A stretch of DNA of 64,000 nt, from the NCBI RefSeq assembly GCF_000308575.1, contig NZ_BAFZ01000120.1, positions 1 to 64,000 on the forward strand, in the 5' to 3' direction. Of the stretch, positions 1 to 8,938 are shown piece by piece; position 1 is the stretch's first letter, and each line of letters starts with the position of its first letter. This DNA is from Nocardia exalbida NBRC 100660 (GTDB lineage Bacteria > Actinomycetota > Actinomycetes > Mycobacteriales > Mycobacteriaceae). A model generated the notes under the pieces. The model worked only from the letters and a program-made list of their open reading frames with translations. It was not told the origin of the DNA and did not search any database. A program made the translations under genes and the position numbers.

Positions 1-1173
1 CTGAACGGTTCCTGTTCCAGCGGGTGCGACCGCGGTGATCTGGGTCGAGGAGTTGACCGTGAACGAAGTAGCGGGTGTGCCACCGAAAGTGACCGCGGTG
101 GCTCCGGTGAATCCTGTTCCGGTCAGCACCACCGTCGTTCCGCCCGCCGCCGGCCCGGAATTCGGCACCACCGAGCTCAGAGTGGGCACCGCGACGTAGG
201 TGTAGGACACCCCGTTGCTGGTGCCACCAGCGGTGGTGACGGTGACCTGCACCGTCCCCGTCCCCGCGGGAGCGACCGCCGTGACCTGCGTGTTGGAGTT
301 GACCGTGAACGAGGTTGCCGGTGTACCACCGAAAGTGACCGCGCTGGTAGTGGCCAGACCCGTGCCGGTGAGCACGACGGTTGTGCCGCCGGTGACCGGC
401 CCCGAACTCGGGTTGAGCGACGTAAGGCTGGGAACTCCGGCATAGGTGTAGGAGACGCCGTTGCTGGTTCCACCCGAGCCGGTGACCGTGACCTGGACGG
501 TACCGGGCGACCCGCCGGGAGCGGTTGCGGTGATCTGGGTGGGAGAGTTGACGGTGAAAAGTGTTGCGGTGCTACCGAACCGTACCGTCAGCGGGCCGGT
601 GAAGTTGGTGCCGGTGATCACGACACTATTGCCACCCGACGCGGGTCCCGCGGTCGGCGAGATGGACGTGATGGTCGGGACGATGACGTAGACGAAGGTG
701 ACCGGGTTACTGGTACCGCCCGGCCCGGTCACGGTGATCGACACGATGCCGGTCCCGGCCGGGGCGACGGCGGTGATCTGAGTGTTGGAGTTGACCGTGA
801 ACGAAGTGGCCGGTGTGCTACCGAAATTGACCGCGGTGACTCCGCTCAGGCCCGAACCGGTGAGGGTGACCGTCGTCCCGCCGGAGGTGGACCCCTGGCT
901 GGGGCTGACGCTGCTCAGCGACGGGACCGGAAGATAGGTATATGAGACCCCGTTGCTGGTCCCGGCCGCGGTGGTGACGGTGACCTGGACGGTACCGGCT
1001 GACCCGGCGGGCGCGATGGCCGTGATCTGGGTGGAGGAGTTGATAGTGAATGTTGTTGCCGTGCTGCCGAATCGTACGGTCGTGGGACCTGTGAACCCGG
1101 TGCCGGTGATGGTGACGCTGGTACCGCCCGTCGTTGGTCCGGACGTGGGCGAAATGGAAGTGATCGTAGGCAT
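1..1173 (-). CDS. IPT/TIG-domain repeat protein, 3' end beyond window
   Basis: The frame is open from an ATG at 1173 to the left edge (391 codons, no stop), with a good Shine-Dalgarno sequence (gaggagg, 7 nt spacing). The product is built only of IPT/TIG (immunoglobulin-like, transcription-factor) repeats of about 82 residues: four complete and a fifth cut by the edge. Each repeat has the GGT-x-V-x-(I/L)-TG strand, a TAVxFG core, SFTVNS, TQITAVAPAGTGTV and ends in SNGVSYTY. Repeats 1 and 3 form one subtype (TVRFGST), repeats 2, 4 and 5 another. No signal peptide or membrane anchor is visible at the N-terminus, which begins directly in a repeat. IPT domains usually mediate protein or carbohydrate binding on surface proteins, but the role here is unknown. 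Very similar repeats occur near 47.6-48.3 kb on the opposite strand. Confidence 0.85.
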   Translation of the reverse strand, partial: MPTITSISPTSGPTTGGTSVTITGTGFTGPTTVRFGSTATTFTINSSTQITAIAPAGSAGTVQVTVTTAAGTSNGVSYTYLPVPSLSSVSPSQGSTSGGTTVTLTGSGLSGVTAVNFGSTPATSFTVNSNTQITAVAPAGTGIVSITVTGPGGTSNPVTFVYVIVPTITSISPTAGPASGGNSVVITGTNFTGPLTVRFGSTATLFTVNSPTQITATAPGGSPGTVQVTVTGSGGTSNGVSYTYAGVPSLTSLNPSSGPVTGGTTVVLTGTGLATTSAVTFGGTPATSFTVNSNTQVTAVAPAGTGTVQVTVTTAGGTSNGVSYTYVAVPTLSSVVPNSGPAAGGTTVVLTGTGFTGATAVTFGGTPATSFTVNSSTQITAVAPAGTGTVQ

Positions 1174-1623
1174 GGCACAGCCTCCTCGTTGTCGTGGTGG
1201 TGCTCGGTTGCTCTGCACCGGATCGGTGCACGACTCGATTGGCGGCCCGCTGTCTCCATTAACACCCCAGGACCAGTTGCGGGGCAACGTATCTTCGATC
1301 TGTTTTAGTCCGTTTTGGATATCTGACGCATGGTGACCGAGAAACGGTGCGTCAGGGTTGAAGCAGCGGAGTTTTCGACGGCGGCCCACGCCCCGGCGGA
1401 ACGGGCGCAAGTGCGCCGGAGACGTCGGTTCGAGGGCCGGGACCTACTGCACCTGAAGCTCGCATCGGTTCGCCGACCACGCCGTGCAGGTCGCACGACC
1501 CACCATCTTCATGGCCACCGGTCGATCCCCCTGACGATGCAACCGTGCCCGGCCTGATAGAGAATAGGCGCGGCCAGCAGGCACCCCCGGCGCGCGGGCA
1601 CAGCCCATCCGCCCGCGACCGTC
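1174..1623. other. Intergenic region upstream of the IPT repeat gene
   Basis: This stretch holds the promoter side of the leftward IPT gene, including its ribosome-binding site just left of 1190. Frames across it give only arginine-rich, low-complexity translations without domains. I see no RNA gene, strong palindrome or mobile-element signature. Confidence 0.4.
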
Positions 1624-2010
1624 GTGCTCGGCAATCAGCTCGAACGCGTCGAAGAGACCAGAAAGGCCACCACCCCACAGCTCAGTCGGCAGCTGACGCC
1701 TCCGGTGGTCGCTTCGATCATTCCCAGTTTCGGTCCCGCGACCGGTGCGCTGATCGGTACCGGCTTCAGCGGAGTCACCGCGGTGAACTTTTTCGGTCAC
1801 CCCGAGTACCGGCCGGTGACCGGCACCCGTGGTCACGATCACCGGCAGCGGCTTCACCGGCCCTACTGGTGTGTTCTTCGGTTCCTTCCGGCGGTTTCGT
1901 TCACGGTGAACTCCGATGCGCAGATCACCGCGGTCACCCCGCTGGCGTTCGGTGCGGCGCCGATCACGGTCACCACTCCAGGCGGTATCGCCACCGGGCT
2001 CTTCTTGTGA
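1624..2010 (+). pseudogene. Decayed IPT/TIG-domain fragment
   Basis: The open frame reads as a partial IPT domain (PSFGPATG, then IGTGFSGVTAVNFFG), loses similarity for about 25 codons, then resumes with VSFTVNSDAQITAVTP and a final strand before the stop at 2008-2010. In the skipped part, the next frame encodes the missing piece VVTITGSGFTGPTGVFFGS (about 1828-1884). Two IPT domains have therefore been merged and at least two compensating frame changes separate them. The first repeat also lacks its GGT-V strand. This is probably a relic of a gene related to the repeat protein at 1-1173, now on the opposite strand. Expression is doubtful. Confidence 0.65.
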
Positions 2011-2049
2011 TTGTCGAGTCGACTGCTGGCCGATGTGGCCGACAGTGCA

Positions 2050-3501
2050 TCAACGTGCAGATCCGAAAGCAGTATGTGCCGCAGTGGGGGCGGCGAACTT
2101 TCGGATGGCCGCCGATGCTGCGTTGTATCCGCTCATCCCGTGCGCCCCTGGCCCTGGCGGGACGGCGGCCGAGCAGATGAACATCCGGTCGGCTATATGG
2201 TAGGGGCGCAGGGTGATGCGTGGTCCACCTAAGAGCAGTTGGCGTATGTTCTTGTCGCCAGTGAGGATGTCGCCGGCCACATAGTTGGGGTTGTAGCCCT
2301 GCATGGCGGCGGGGCCGACCACGGTGATGGCGACGATGCGATCCCGGAACCCGGGTGCGTACCGCTCGACCGCGTCGAGCAGTACATCGGTGGCGTTCCC
2401 CGAATATCCCTGTGGTACATGTGCGTACAGGTCAATGGGATGTACATTCCCGCGTGATCGTGTGGGGTCCGCGAGGTACTGCTGTCCGACCACGATAAAG
2501 GGCCGGTCGGGAAGCCGGCCTCGATGGATTGCGTGTTCGGCGCGGACCACGTCGGCCGCGCTGCCGCAGATGTGCAGACTTCCCGCCTTGTGTGCGTGGG
2601 GATGGGTCCACGGGATGCCGCCTTCGACGGCCAGGCTGACCTTGTAGGCGGCGGGCCCGTGCCGGAATCGCCGGTACGCGCGCGAGACCCGCGACGGCAG
2701 CCGGTCACCGGCGATGTCGGCGATCGCGGCCGGGGCGAGGTCGAACATGACGAGGTCGGCCGGCGGCAGTTGGTCGAGCGACTCGACCCAGAGGCCGGTC
2801 TCGATCTTTCCGCCCAGCTCTCGCAGTGCGGCCGCCATGGCGTCCGCGATCGCCCGTGAGCCGCCCACCGCGACCGGCCACCCGTAGCGGTGGCCCGCGG
2901 TGGTGATGCCGAGACCGATCGCCGCGGACAGCATCCGGTGCTGTGGTTGCCAGCCGTGGGCCATGTTCCCGGCGAACAGCGCCCTTCCCTGTTCCGTTCG
3001 GAACAGTCGTCCGAGCACCGCGGCGGGGATCAGGGTCGGAATGCCGAATCTTGCCAACCGCAGCGGATGTGACGGTATCCGCAGGAGCGGTTGCATAAAG
3101 TCGGTCACCAGCAACTCGTATGCAGCGGAGGGGCCTGCGAACAGGCGGCGCCAGATCGAGCCGTCGTGCCCGAGGCCCGCGGCGGTGTCTTCGACGGACC
3201 GGTACAGCACTGCTGCTGTGCCGTCGTCGAGCGGGTGCACGCAGTCGATTTCCGGCCACGCCCATTCCAATCCGTATCGAGCCGCGTCGATTCCGGTCAA
3301 GAACGGTGACCCGACGGCCATGGGGTGGGCCATAGCGCAGTGGTCGTGCAGCAGGCCGGGGAGGGTTAGCTCGCCGGAGCGGGTGCCGCCGCCGATGGTG
3401 GCGGCACCCTCGAGCACGGTGACCTCGACCCCGTGGCGGGCCAGCGTCACGGCAGCGGCCAGCCCGTTCGGCCCGGAGCCGACCACGATCGCCGTGGTCA
3501 T
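2050..3501 (-). CDS. Phytoene-dehydrogenase-like NAD(P)/FAD oxidoreductase
   Basis: This 483-aa flavoprotein starts with MTTAIVVGSGPNGLAAAVTL, a Rossmann dinucleotide-binding motif (GxGxxG) at residues 8-13, followed by an E-binding strand (VTVLEG) and the GGGTRSGELTLPG segment typical of CrtI/phytoene-desaturase-like oxidoreductases. The C-terminal FAD-contact region reads RMFICSAAVPPGPGAHGMSG. The ATG at 3501 was preferred over upstream in-frame starts because it overlaps the TGA of the preceding DUF3556 gene (ATGA, 3498-3501), indicating translational coupling. Members act on polyenes or other hydrophobic substrates; the substrate here is unknown. It is the last gene of the pucR-ligase-DUF3556 set, so a role in modifying a lipid or isoprenoid activated by the ligase is plausible but inferred. 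Confidence 0.85.
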   Translation of the reverse strand: MTTAIVVGSGPNGLAAAVTLARHGVEVTVLEGAATIGGGTRSGELTLPGLLHDHCAMAHPMAVGSPFLTGIDAARYGLEWAWPEIDCVHPLDDGTAAVLYRSVEDTAAGLGHDGSIWRRLFAGPSAAYELLVTDFMQPLLRIPSHPLRLARFGIPTLIPAAVLGRLFRTEQGRALFAGNMAHGWQPQHRMLSAAIGLGITTAGHRYGWPVAVGGSRAIADAMAAALRELGGKIETGLWVESLDQLPPADLVMFDLAPAAIADIAGDRLPSRVSRAYRRFRHGPAAYKVSLAVEGGIPWTHPHAHKAGSLHICGSAADVVRAEHAIHRGRLPDRPFIVVGQQYLADPTRSRGNVHPIDLYAHVPQGYSGNATDVLLDAVERYAPGFRDRIVAITVVGPAAMQGYNPNYVAGDILTGDKNIRQLLLGGPRITLRPYHIADRMFICSAAVPPGPGAHGMSGYNAASAAIRKFAAPTAAHTAFGSAR

Positions 3502-5258
3502 TCCACCCTCGCCGGGGGCAGCACCGGGGTGTCGTCGCGGCGGAGCGGGTGAACCGGGAACCGATCGCCCGGCTCCGGCCACGGCTGACGGGCGAGCATG
3601 TCCTCGACCAGCACGTAGCCCTCCTCGATGACTCCGGTCGCGGCATCGACGATGCGATATGCCTGCCGTGCCCGGTGGATCGGCTGGGATTCGAGCACGA
3701 CGATGCGCAGCTCCCCTTCCTCGAATCGGCAGCGTCGCTGCAGCGCTGCCAGCAACTGCTCGTTGTGCAGGTGCCCTTCACCGAAGTTCCAGCCCAGCAG
3801 CGGGCCTGCGACGATCTCTCCGTCGCGGACGGCGTAGTCGTCTTCGTTGTCGACGGCCCGGGTGATAAGACCGTTGAGCGCCCGGCCGTGGGTGTGCATC
3901 GATCGCCAGCCGAGACCGCTCTGGATGAGGATGTCGGCGATCTCGGGGCCGTACAGCTTGGTCAACTGGCTGACCGGCAGCCCGGCGCTCATGGTGACAT
4001 GCTGCTCGAGTTTCAGCTCGGCGTCCCCGCGGAAACACCAGGCGCTGGTGGCCCAGTTGCCTGCGTAGTAGCGCATCGACGTCAGGAACGAAACCCATTG
4101 CGGCCGAATATGTCCGAGGATGACGACGAGTGTGGAGAACAGGATCAGCGCGAGGACCAGCGGTGATCGAAGCCCCGAGACATGGATGTAGCCGTAGTGT
4201 CCGAACAGGTAGAACAGGCTGAAGATGAAGAAGATGTTCCATTCCAGCGGCACGCCCATCGGCACGGTGGAGATGATGTGCAGGTGGAAGACGGCCATGA
4301 AGATGATCGCCGCCCAGGTCAGCGGGCCGCCGTGGCCGAGGAAGACCAGGTAGGCGGGGACCAGGTATTCCACGACGGTGCCGCCGTGAGCCAGCAGAGT
4401 CGGAATGCGTGACGGGCGCAGGTCCTGCGGCGGGTTGCGGTACATCTTGCGCTTCAGCCATTTGATCCGCATGACCGGGCTGTTGCTCATCATGACCGCT
4501 ACCACGTGCCCGAAGTGATGGTTGAGCTTGGACGTGGCCGCACCCCACCACAGTGCCAGCATGACCAGCTTGAATCCGATGATCATGTCGGCGAACGGGA
4601 CGAAGAACATCAGCAGCATCAACAGGTAGTGCTCGGGACGGGCGGCCAGAAACACCGTCTTGTCCCGCAACCCCAGCGCACCGAGGGCGACGATCAGAGC
4701 GACGACGACCAAGGGATCGAGCAGACCTACGTGACTGCCGTCCACCGGTGGAGCGCCATGACCGGGGGCGAGCAACGCCCGGATTCCGGAGCCGAGGACG
4801 ACCGCGTACAAAGCTACGTCGACGACCCCGCGTTCGTCCCCGCGGGTGAACGGCACCTTGCCCGGCCACGGCGGCAGCCGCAGGGTGCCGGGACGCAGGA
4901 AGTACAGCAGCCCGCCGACCGGCGGCAGGAATCGCATGGTGAGCGGTCCGAATCCGCAACCGAATCCCAGGATTTCGAAGAGCAGAGTCCAGACGACGAG
5001 TTTCTGGTAGACGATCGGCTCGGTCCACCAGGAGGCGATATCGGTGAGCGCTCCGAGACCGGGGGTCAGGGAGATCACCGCGGCCGCGCCGACGACGTAC
5101 AGGGCGCATTTGACGATATAGAGCAGGTAGACGGCATAAGGGGTGCCGAAGCCGTGCTCGACCCAGTGTTCGGCGACGGTGCGGAGCCGTTCACCGCGCG
5201 GGCGGGTCTTCCATTCGGCGTAGTCGATGTCCGGAAGATCCGGTTTCGTGAATCCCAT
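3498..5258 (-). CDS. DUF3556 family multi-pass membrane protein
   Basis: The 586-aa product begins MGFTKPDLPDIDYAEW and matches my recollection of the actinobacterial DUF3556 family in length and order. A short soluble N-terminus with a PxGER motif is followed by about ten hydrophobic segments between residues 40 and 390, with conserved GFGCGFGPLTMRFLPP and a histidine-rich FHLHIISTVPMGVPLEWN region. About 190 C-terminal residues are soluble. Function is not established for the family. The repeated histidines near the membrane segments resemble membrane di-iron or vitamin-K-carboxylase-like folds, but this is only an impression. The gene starts 33 bp after the acyl-CoA ligase and its stop overlaps the start of the FAD oxidoreductase, so the three form one transcription unit. 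Confidence 0.8.
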   Translation of the reverse strand: MGFTKPDLPDIDYAEWKTRPRGERLRTVAEHWVEHGFGTPYAVYLLYIVKCALYVVGAAAVISLTPGLGALTDIASWWTEPIVYQKLVVWTLLFEILGFGCGFGPLTMRFLPPVGGLLYFLRPGTLRLPPWPGKVPFTRGDERGVVDVALYAVVLGSGIRALLAPGHGAPPVDGSHVGLLDPLVVVALIVALGALGLRDKTVFLAARPEHYLLMLLMFFVPFADMIIGFKLVMLALWWGAATSKLNHHFGHVVAVMMSNSPVMRIKWLKRKMYRNPPQDLRPSRIPTLLAHGGTVVEYLVPAYLVFLGHGGPLTWAAIIFMAVFHLHIISTVPMGVPLEWNIFFIFSLFYLFGHYGYIHVSGLRSPLVLALILFSTLVVILGHIRPQWVSFLTSMRYYAGNWATSAWCFRGDAELKLEQHVTMSAGLPVSQLTKLYGPEIADILIQSGLGWRSMHTHGRALNGLITRAVDNEDDYAVRDGEIVAGPLLGWNFGEGHLHNEQLLAALQRRCRFEEGELRIVVLESQPIHRARQAYRIVDAATGVIEEGYVLVEDMLARQPWPEPGDRFPVHPLRRDDTPVLPPARVE

Positions 5259-5291
5259 GGCAGATGTCTTTCGAGAGGGAACGGTAGGTGA

Positions 5292-6770
5292 TCAGAGGCG
5301 TGCTTCGGCCGAGAGGGTGCGCAGTGCCCGCTTGTCGATCTTCCCGACGGGGTTTTTCGGGATCTCGTCGACGGTCACGATCAGTTCGGGAAGCTTGTAG
5401 CGGGCCAAGGACTTCCGGAGAAGATCGAGCATCTGTTCCGGCTCGACCGCGACACCATCGCGATAGGACACGAACGCGATGGGTACTTCGCCGTGGACAG
5501 GGTGTGGTCGCCCGATCACGGCGGCCTCGAGTACCTGTGGATGGGCGTAGATCGCGGACTCGATCTCCTTGGGATAGATGTTCTCTCCGCCGCGGATGAT
5601 CATGTCCTTGATGCGGTCCACCAGGGTGAGGTAGCCGTCCGCGTCGATGCGACCGACGTCTCCCGTGTGCAGCCAGCCATCGACGATCACTTTCGCCGTC
5701 TCCTCGGGCCGGCCCAAATATCCCCGCATCACGGTCGGGCCTTTGATCACGACCTCGCCCGCCGATCCGTCGCTGAGGAAATTGCCGTCGCTGTCGACGA
5801 CGGCGATCTCCTGCCCCGGCAGCGCTTTACCGACGGTGCCGGGTTTACGGACACCGTCGAGCGGATTGCCCGTGCTCGCACATGTCCCCTCCGACAGGCC
5901 ATAGCCTTCATAGATCGGGATGCCGTAGCGCTCCTCGAATCGGGTGAGCAACTCGACAGGCATCGGAGCCGCGCCGCAGAGGGCGAAGCGGACCGAGGAA
6001 GTGTCGGGCCGGACCTCGTGGGGCAGCGCCGACAGCATGGCGTAGATGGCCGGCACCGCAGAGAAATAGGTCGGCCGCGCCGCCTCGACCCTGTCGAAAA
6101 AGGTCCGCGGCGAGAACCGCCCCGCGACAGTGGTGTGGCCGCCGGCGAGCAGCGCCGACAGCACGCTGACCACGATGCCGTTGACGTGGAACAGCGGCAG
6201 AATCAGCAGACTATGGTCCTCAGCGGTCAGCCGCATGCCCGCGACCATGGTCTCGGCCATCGCCATGATGTTCGCCTGCGTCAGCTCGACGCCCTTGGGG
6301 CGTCCGGTGGTACCGCTGGTGTAGATGACCAACGCCAGCGCTTCGTTCGAGAACTCGGTCGCCTCCGCGCCACCGGCGCGGCCTTCGTGCCGATCCAGCT
6401 CTGACACCGAAAGCCGCTGAGGGGCATCGACCTCGCCGGACTCGATGCCGTCCGCGCGGACCAGTACGCGAGCGCGGGAATCGGTCAGCTGATATTCCAC
6501 CTCGGCCGGGGTCAGCGACGGGTCGATCGGCGTTGCGGCGGCACCCAGCCGCCAAGCTGCGAACAATGCCACGATCAGTTCCAGCCGGTTGGGCAGCATC
6601 ACGGCGACAACATCGCCGACACCGATCCCTGCCTTCGACAATCGATCGGCGTACTTCTGCACGAGGTCGAGGAACTCGGCGTTGGTGATCCGCCCCCGGT
6701 CGTCGTCCGCAAGACAGGGGTTGGTGGGGAAGATCCCGGCGCGTACATCCGGAAGGGCGGCGAAGTGCAT
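5292..6770 (-). CDS. Class I adenylate-forming fatty-acid/aromatic-acid CoA ligase
   Basis: This AMP-binding enzyme of 492 aa activates a carboxylic acid as acyl-AMP and transfers it to CoA. Visible motifs are the A3 P-loop YTSGTTGRPKGVELTQAN, the YEGYGLSEGT motif (A5), the GWLHTGDVGRID motif (A7), DRIKDMIIRGGENIYPKEIE (A8) and the C-terminal lysine motif PKNPVGKIDKRAL (A10), so both subdomains are complete. The ATG at 6770 has a strong Shine-Dalgarno (aaggag, 6 nt away); an upstream in-frame start would add 15 residues without a better site. It lies between pucR and the DUF3556 gene and is first in the three-gene unit. The substrate cannot be told from sequence; family members handle fatty acids or cyclohexanoyl/aromatic acids. 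Confidence 0.9.
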   Translation of the reverse strand: MHFAALPDVRAGIFPTNPCLADDDRGRITNAEFLDLVQKYADRLSKAGIGVGDVVAVMLPNRLELIVALFAAWRLGAAATPIDPSLTPAEVEYQLTDSRARVLVRADGIESGEVDAPQRLSVSELDRHEGRAGGAEATEFSNEALALVIYTSGTTGRPKGVELTQANIMAMAETMVAGMRLTAEDHSLLILPLFHVNGIVVSVLSALLAGGHTTVAGRFSPRTFFDRVEAARPTYFSAVPAIYAMLSALPHEVRPDTSSVRFALCGAAPMPVELLTRFEERYGIPIYEGYGLSEGTCASTGNPLDGVRKPGTVGKALPGQEIAVVDSDGNFLSDGSAGEVVIKGPTVMRGYLGRPEETAKVIVDGWLHTGDVGRIDADGYLTLVDRIKDMIIRGGENIYPKEIESAIYAHPQVLEAAVIGRPHPVHGEVPIAFVSYRDGVAVEPEQMLDLLRKSLARYKLPELIVTVDEIPKNPVGKIDKRALRTLSAEARL

Positions 6771-6873
6771 GTCGATCTCCTTGCTAACGCAGCAGCTCAC
6801 TTGCGTGAACGCCACGTTAGGAAGGTGATGTGACCTGGACCATATCGCGAGCGCACGAACATAGCCGGAGTGA

Positions 6874-6890
6874 TCGTGCGCACCGCACGA
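6874..6890. terminator. Stem-loop downstream of pucR
   Basis: A perfect 7-bp inverted repeat (TCGTGCG-cac-CGCACGA) lies 8 nt beyond the pucR stop codon. There is no T-tract, as is common for hairpin terminators in actinomycetes. It could instead be an operator for the ligase operon that starts at 6770. Confidence 0.4.
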
Positions 6891-6898
6891 CGGATGAC

Positions 6899-8131
6899 TC
6901 AGTCACCCACGGGCTGTAGCACTGTCGACCCCAGCCATCGGCAGGCCAGCAGGGCGACCTCGACGTCCAGCCGTCCCTCCCGCAGCGAATGCCCCAGTAC
7001 CGCCTCCGCCTTGCGGATCCGGTACTGGACGGTATTGCGGTGCAGTACCAGCCGCTCGGCCGTTGTCTGGAAGCTACCGTTGGTGTCCAGGAAGACACGC
7101 GCCGTCTCGCGCAGCTGTGCCGTGGCATCGTCGTCACGCGCCAGCGACCCTAAGACTTCGCTGATCCATGCTCGCGTGGCGGCCAGGTCCGAGCACATCA
7201 GCGCGATCGGCCCGACCTGCGCCGAACAAGACACCGACGCACGCTGCGGTGCCGGCACGGACATCGCGACCACCTGCGCTTGCGTCGCCTGACGATGGGT
7301 CAGCCGGAAGCCCTCCAGCCCGGCGGCAGGTCTGCCCACCGCCACCCATGTCGCCCCCGGAATGCTCACCGCGGCGGGATCCGTTTCCAGTTCCGGTTGC
7401 GGGAGCCACGCCCACAGGGTCGATTCGTCGGCCGGGATCAGCAGGGGTTGTCCTTGGCAGGACAACTGATCGGCGATGATCGTCACCGCTTGTTTGGCCG
7501 TACGCAGTTGATCGGAGCCCGCGTCGGACCAGACAACCAGGCCCAAGTGGGTTCGGTCGAGCCGGTATCCCAGCGCACGCTCACTGTCACCCGGATCGAC
7601 ACGCTGTCCGGACAGGATCGAGCGCACCCTAGCGGTGCGGACGGCCATCTGATTCTGCAGCCACCGGTCCCGCTCGTCTTGGTAGGCGGTCACGACTTGT
7701 TGGGAGACCCGATCGATATAGGTGAACGAGCGGTCGGTCATTTCGGCCACCGCCGCTGTGACCAGGTCGAGGTCCTTCGTCGCGGCGGTGATCTCACCGA
7801 GCATGTGGTCGTTGAACAGTCGCTGCCCGATGCGGTACGCCCGCAACAGCGCGGTGATCGAGGTACCGCGCTGGGCCATGCGACGGGCGTACTCCAACGC
7901 CTCCGCCGGCGCATCGACCTCGTCGATGTCCAGCCCCAGTTCATAGATATGCAACGCGATCACGACGTTGCCGGTGACACTGGCGCGCAGCAACGACTCC
8001 ACCCGGCTGTCGCCGCGCAGCTCCGGCTCGATCTGGAGCATCTGCTCCGTCAAACGTTCGGACAAGGCCAGCGCGTGCCGAGTCAGTCGTCCCGCGATCC
8101 GCGCGAGCAGTTGTGCGGCGTCGCTCTGCAT
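6899..8131 (-). CDS. PucR-family transcriptional regulator
   Basis: The 410-aa protein has the layout of actinobacterial PucR/CdaR-type regulators: an N-terminal sensory region (about 1-160, helical, RsbRD-like), a GGDEF-related middle region, and a C-terminal PucR helix-turn-helix (HTH_30) with FQTTAERLVLHRNTVQYRIR near residues 355-375. Such regulators usually control an adjacent catabolic operon in response to a metabolite. Here the target is likely the ligase/DUF3556/FAD-oxidoreductase unit starting 128 bp downstream in the same orientation. A palindrome sits over its own ribosome-binding region (8140-8156), suggesting autoregulation. The start ATG at 8131 has only a modest AGGG Shine-Dalgarno, which overlaps that palindrome. 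Confidence 0.85.
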   Translation of the reverse strand: MQSDAAQLLARIAGRLTRHALALSERLTEQMLQIEPELRGDSRVESLLRASVTGNVVIALHIYELGLDIDEVDAPAEALEYARRMAQRGTSITALLRAYRIGQRLFNDHMLGEITAATKDLDLVTAAVAEMTDRSFTYIDRVSQQVVTAYQDERDRWLQNQMAVRTARVRSILSGQRVDPGDSERALGYRLDRTHLGLVVWSDAGSDQLRTAKQAVTIIADQLSCQGQPLLIPADESTLWAWLPQPELETDPAAVSIPGATWVAVGRPAAGLEGFRLTHRQATQAQVVAMSVPAPQRASVSCSAQVGPIALMCSDLAATRAWISEVLGSLARDDDATAQLRETARVFLDTNGSFQTTAERLVLHRNTVQYRIRKAEAVLGHSLREGRLDVEVALLACRWLGSTVLQPVGD

Positions 8132-8139
8132 GCGATCAC

Positions 8140-8156
8140 CCTGTGATTTTCACAGG
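8140..8156. promoter_or_regulatory. 17-bp palindrome over the pucR leader
   Basis: CCTGTGA-ttt-TCACAGG is a perfect 7-bp inverted repeat ending 8 bp upstream of the pucR start codon and overlapping its Shine-Dalgarno region. Its position suits an autoregulatory operator or a translation-controlling hairpin. No T-run follows, so a terminator for an upstream gene is less likely. Confidence 0.45.
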
Positions 8157-8394
8157 CGGCAACACCGCCGCGTCGAGCAGCCGCGCTCGGGTCTGGTCCG
8201 CGCGCGAGCGGTACTCCGTATCGGTCATCTGGACAGTATGGCTCTATCCAGCGAGCTCCACGATCCACTCCAACACCAGCAGATTTTGCTGACGAAGGGC
8301 GTGGGCGAGCGCTGCGGCCGCTGCTTCGGCGCCATCGAAGTCGCTGCGGGCGACGACCCGCTCGCCCGGGCCAAGGCGGCGGAGGCAGGGTGAG

Positions 8395-8520
8395 GTTGGA
8401 CCCGCACTGGCTACCCACCAGCTCCGGCACTCCCACGCCACCGAGCCGATCAACCCTGGCGTCTCGATCGAGGTAGCCCGGCAACCTCTCGGGCAGCGGC
8501 CATCTGACGCCCGAAGGCAG
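8395..8520 (+). pseudogene. Tyrosine recombinase C-terminal remnant
   Basis: The frame beginning at 8395 reads ATHQLRHSHATEPINPGVSI and continues EVARQPLGQ. This matches Box II of tyrosine recombinases (H-x-x-R-H-x-x-A-T, normally followed by a GVS-x-x-V-x-x-x-LGH stretch). Several consensus positions are changed (L to P, GH to GQ) and the catalytic tyrosine helix is missing, so only a scar remains. It indicates a past integration event upstream of the beta-lactamase region. Confidence 0.55.
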
Positions 8521-8551
8521 TCGTCAATGGCGACTCAGCTCGGCTTCCAGC

Positions 8552-8788
8552 GTGGAAGACGCCCTAGGCGTAATCGCCGCCGACGCGATCAGCATCATCG
8601 CAGGCGAACGAGACGGAAAATTGGCCTTGTGCGCATCGCCGACCTGCCGAGCCGCCTTCTTCGATACCAGCCGAAGTCGCACCCGCAGATGGTGTGACAT
8701 GAACACGTGTGGGAACCGTCAGAAGAAGGCGCGCTTCAATGCCAACCAGCGCAAGAACAGGACTGCCGCACGGAAGGGTGTCATCTGA
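8552..8788 (+). pseudogene. CGNR zinc-finger protein, C-terminal fragment
   Basis: A 78-codon frame with GTG start encodes the C-terminal CGNR zinc finger: CASPTCRAAFFDTSRSRTRR, then WCDMNTCGNRQKKARF. The four cysteines (C-x4-C and C-x4-C) and the CGNR signature are intact. Full family members of about 190 aa carry an N-terminal ABATE domain, which is absent. The upstream sequence is recombinase debris, so this is the 3' end of a truncated regulator, although a short product could still be made. The family is thought to act in transcription regulation. Confidence 0.7.
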
Positions 8789-8938
8789 TCTGGCTTGCCA
8801 GGGAGGGCGCGGCGCGGCGGCAGCGCACGGCGCGGACAGGCGTCGGCCACCCGGACCGCCAAGACGATCAGCGGCACTGCGTTCGACGTCCAGATCCATC
8901 GACTCCGGGTCGACACCGGGCAGGTCCAAGCGTGTGAT

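Noticed and set aside
215..691. Plus-strand frames with IPT-like hydrophobic repeats (MLVPPAVVTVTCTVPVP)
   Set aside because: They are the antisense of the minus-strand IPT repeats; the minus strand gives the true IPT consensus and has a Shine-Dalgarno.
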